A DNA stretch of 34,240 bases from NCBI GenBank assembly GCA_017880905.1, contig JADGRO010000043.1, positions 1 to 34,240 on the forward strand. The letters are read 5' to 3'. A program made the translations under genes and the position numbers. Positions 31,704 to 34,240 of the stretch are shown here, piece by piece. The stretch is from Methylotenera sp. (GTDB lineage Bacteria; Pseudomonadota; Gammaproteobacteria; Burkholderiales; Methylophilaceae). A model generated the notes under the pieces. That model ran no database searches. It saw only the letters and a program-made list of their open reading frames with translations, and had not been told where the DNA came from. Each line of letters opens with the position of its first letter. Within the stretch, counting starts at the first letter, position 1.

Positions 31704-34240
31704 TTAAGCTCGTCTCGATGAAATACTTGTAACCTTCAATGCAGCATCAAACTGCTCAACTGGTACAGGTTTGCCAAACAAATAGCCTTGGTAACGCTTA
31801 CAGCCATTGCTTAGAAGAAGCTCTCGCTGTTCTTCTGTTTCCACCCCTTCGGCAATCACATTCAAATAAAGGCTTTGTGCCATGGCAATGATAGTTCGCA
31901 CAATGGATCTATCGTGGCTATCGGTCACAATATCGCGTACGAATGATTGGTCAATCTTAAGCTGAAACAGGGGCAATCTTTTTAGATATTGCAAGGATGA
32001 ATAACCAGTACCAAAATCGTCTAACGAGAACTGCACTCCAATTTCACCCAAGGCAACCATAGAAACTATCGTATCTTCGATGTTATCCAATAAAAGACTT
32101 TCTGTCAGTTCCAATTTTAGCTGCATCGGGTCGATAGAATGACGCTCTATAGCGGCCTGCACTTGCGATACAAAATCAGTTTGGCGGAATTGCTTGGCAC
32201 TTACGTTGATAGATAGTGTAAGGTCACGCGTGTTGGCATTTTTATGCCATGCCTTAATTTGCGCGCAGGCGGTATCTAACACCCAATTACCGATAGGCAC
32301 GATTAGTCCAGTTTCTTCTGCCAATGGAATAAACTGTGCAGGAGACACCATGCCGCGCTCTGGGTGTACCCAGCGAATTAAAGCTTCTGCCCCCAGTGCT
32401 TGGCCCGAATTATCTACCTGAATTTGGTAATAAAGCTGAAGTTGTTGGTCATCAATCGCTTTGCGTAGTTCACGTTCAAGCGCCACTCTGGAAGTGATGC
32501 TGGTCTGCATCTGTGGGTTGAAAAAGCGCATAGTATTACGCCCTGCCTTCTTGGCCTGATACATGGCGATGTCAGCTTGTTTTAACAGCTCCTCAATTGA
32601 GGCTTGGTGGTTGTTAAACACCGCAATACCAATGCTGGCTGTAATGTGGTGTTCGTGATCGCTAAGCTGATAAGGTTGATTGAGGCTATCCAGAATTTTA
32701 TTGGTAATGGTTTCAGTCTGCGCTGCTGCTTCCAATCCTTGGTCGCTCAAGTCCTCCAATATCATCACGTACTCATCGCCCCCAAGACGTGCAACGGTAT
32801 CGCCCTCACGCACGCACGTAGTCAAGCGCTCCGCGACTTGTTGTAACAATAAATCACCAATGTCGTGTCCAAGCGAATCATTAAGTACTTTGAAATGGTC
32901 TAGATCAAGAAATAAGACAGCACCTTGCCTGCCGCTGCGAGTGCTAGTTGCCAATGCATGCTTGAGTCTATCCATTAGCAATCGCCGATTAGGTAGATGA
33001 GTGAGAGAATCAAAGAAGGCTAATTGCTGGATCTCTTCTGCCGCCGCCTTAATCTGGCTAACATCGGTAAAGTTGGCTACATAATTGGTAACAACGCCGA
33101 CATCATTTTTAACTGCCGTAATAGTAAGTCTCTCTGGATACACGTCACCACTCTTACGTCGATTCCAAATTTCACCCGACCATTGTCCAGTCTTATTGAG
33201 GATTTCCCACATCGAGCCAAAAAAAGTTGCGTCATGACGCCCAGAACCCAGCATGCCTGGAGATTTGCCAACAACTTCTTTATCAGTGTAGCCAGTAATG
33301 TTAGTAAAGGCTTGATTGACCCTTAAAATTTTGTTTTCGATATCAGTAATCATCAAGCCATCGTGCGATTCAAATGCAATTGCGGCAACCCGCAAATCGG
33401 CTTCAGATTTTTTAATTGCAGTAACATCTTCAAGCGTAATTCGTAACATCGTTTGCGGGTCTGTATCGTCCGTACGTACGCAATTGAGATTTGCATAAAA
33501 ATGCATTCCATTGTGGAGGATAAACTTCAAGTCAAAACACATCTCTTCTCCTGCATTTAGCTCCTTCATGCTCAAAAACATGCGTGACCAGCGGCCTTTG
33601 TCACTTTCGTCGATAAATTGCGTAATGCGCTGATCGATAATGTTCTTACGCTCTAAACCTAACATTGCCGATGCTCGCCAGTTGAGCTGAGTAATCATGC
33701 CATGGCTACTGATAGTTAGATATCCAATAGGGGCAAATTCATACAAATCTTTAAATTTGTCATGCGATTCCTCTAACTCCGCACGTGTTTGCTGCAGCAC
33801 AAGTTGTGCATTTTTGCGCTCAGTGATATCTGTTTGCGTGCCGATTAGGCGCAATGGTTTGCCTTCTTCGTTGCGGCTAACCAGCATGCCTCGGCTCAAC
33901 ATCCATTTATAATGCCCATCTTTACACTTCAAGCGATATTCAACCACGTACGAATCCGTCTTACCTTCAAGATAATCTTGTCCTGCATCTAAAACATTCT
34001 GCTTATCCTCTGGATGAATGCGCTCTATCCACTCTTGGCGATTAGTGAGAACCTCATCTTCAGTAAATCCCAGCATTTCTTTCCAGCGCTTAGAGTAAGT
34101 CGCTTTATTCGTCTGAACATTTACATCCCATACACCATCACCAGAGCCTTCGATAGCAAATTTCCAGCGATATTCACTATCCTTTAAATCTTGTTCAATC
34201 TGCTTGTGCTCGGTAATGTCGGTAATGAAGCCATGCCAAA
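31704..34240 (-). CDS. Multi-PAS GGDEF-EAL protein (c-di-GMP turnover), 5' end outside the window
   Basis: The frame is open without a stop to the right edge: residues WHGFITDITEHK at the edge are the end of another PAS/PAC domain, so the internal ATG at 34076 is not the start. Visible order (about 844 residues): end of a PAS; PAS (WKFAIEGSGDGVWDV to RLIGTQTDITERK); PAS (LYEFAPIGYLTISSHGM); PAS (AFESHDGLMITDIENKI to YVANFTDVSQIKAA); GGDEF with signature GGDEY; EAL with EALIRWVHPE, SINVSAKQF, ELTES, DDFGTGYSSL, KIDQSFV and AEGVETEEQ. The EAL active-site residues look complete, so phosphodiesterase activity is likely. The GGDEY variant leaves cyclase activity open. It is convergent with motD. 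The signals sensed are unknown. Confidence 0.93.
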   Translation of the reverse strand, partial: WHGFITDITEHKQIEQDLKDSEYRWKFAIEGSGDGVWDVNVQTNKATYSKRWKEMLGFTEDEVLTNRQEWIERIHPEDKQNVLDAGQDYLEGKTDSYVVEYRLKCKDGHYKWMLSRGMLVSRNEEGKPLRLIGTQTDITERKNAQLVLQQTRAELEESHDKFKDLYEFAPIGYLTISSHGMITQLNWRASAMLGLERKNIIDQRITQFIDESDKGRWSRMFLSMKELNAGEEMCFDLKFILHNGMHFYANLNCVRTDDTDPQTMLRITLEDVTAIKKSEADLRVAAIAFESHDGLMITDIENKILRVNQAFTNITGYTDKEVVGKSPGMLGSGRHDATFFGSMWEILNKTGQWSGEIWNRRKSGDVYPERLTITAVKNDVGVVTNYVANFTDVSQIKAAAEEIQQLAFFDSLTHLPNRRLLMDRLKHALATSTRSGRQGAVLFLDLDHFKVLNDSLGHDIGDLLLQQVAERLTTCVREGDTVARLGGDEYVMILEDLSDQGLEAAAQTETITNKILDSLNQPYQLSDHEHHITASIGIAVFNNHQASIEELLKQADIAMYQAKKAGRNTMRFFNPQMQTSITSRVALERELRKAIDDQQLQLYYQIQVDNSGQALGAEALIRWVHPERGMVSPAQFIPLAEETGLIVPIGNWVLDTACAQIKAWHKNANTRDLTLSINVSAKQFRQTDFVSQVQAAIERHSIDPMQLKLELTESLLLDNIEDTIVSMVALGEIGVQFSLDDFGTGYSSLQYLKRLPLFQLKIDQSFVRDIVTDSHDRSIVRTIIAMAQSLYLNVIAEGVETEEQRELLLSNGCKRYQGYLFGKPVPVEQFDAALKVTSISSRRA

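Noticed and set aside
34074..34076. ATG as the start of the GGDEF-EAL protein
   Set aside because: The same frame remains open to the window edge and encodes PAS sequence upstream, so this is an internal methionine.

Overview
The window looks like chromosomal DNA of a flagellated methylotrophic betaproteobacterium, most probably from the Methylophilaceae (Methylotenera/Methylobacillus-like). This rests on AT-leaning coding DNA, betaproteobacterial flagellar and chemotaxis gene content (flhDC, motAB, cheAW, flhBAFG-fliA), and a homologue of the formaldehyde-activating enzyme Fae, a hallmark of C1 metabolism. The genus is inferred.

Layout. (1) 1-863: the start of a tyrosine integrase leaves the window to the left. 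It sits beside an intact tRNA-Ser(GGA), the usual geometry of an integrated island. (2) 864-4441: a membrane-bound class III adenylate cyclase (minus strand), then an NAD-dependent aldehyde dehydrogenase with its usual DUF779 partner (plus strand). (3) 4539-8417, minus strand: cheR-cheD-cheB, then cheY-cheZ behind their own sigma-28-type promoter. (4) 8607-15149, minus: a Fae homologue with a C-terminal extension, a transmembrane poly-HAMP chemoreceptor, a small secreted protein of unknown function, and a soluble triple-PAS chemoreceptor ending in a CheR-tether-like pentapeptide. (5) 15266-23180, minus, transcribed in the order flhD-flhC-(membrane methyltransferase)-motA-motB-(CheZ-like protein)-cheY-cheA-cheW. 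(6) 23181-23892: a 712-bp AT-rich divergent intergenic region with a perfect sigma-28 consensus, a tandem repeat and a 17-bp-arm hairpin. (7) 23893-31684, plus: flhB-flhA-flhF-flhG-fliA-motC-motD, tightly packed. (8) 31704 to the right edge, minus: a multi-PAS GGDEF-EAL protein whose N-terminus lies outside the window.

How the parts fit. FlhDC would switch on flagellar synthesis, FlhB/FlhA build the export gate, FlhF/FlhG set flagellar position and number, and FliA (sigma-28) drives late genes. Two stator pairs (MotAB and MotCD) are encoded. Receptors signal through CheW/CheA to two CheY proteins. Adaptation is by CheR/CheB/CheD and signal termination by CheZ plus a second CheZ-like protein. 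The cyclase and GGDEF-EAL protein add cAMP and c-di-GMP signalling.

Most unusual points: a Fae paralogue embedded in the chemotaxis region; an FlhG that keeps its FlhF-activating motif but has lost both Walker A lysines; a second protein with the CheZ catalytic D-x3-Q spacing; a C-terminal GEI(D/E)LF peptide shared by CheD and that protein; and a perfect sigma-28 promoter pointing at the master regulator flhDC.
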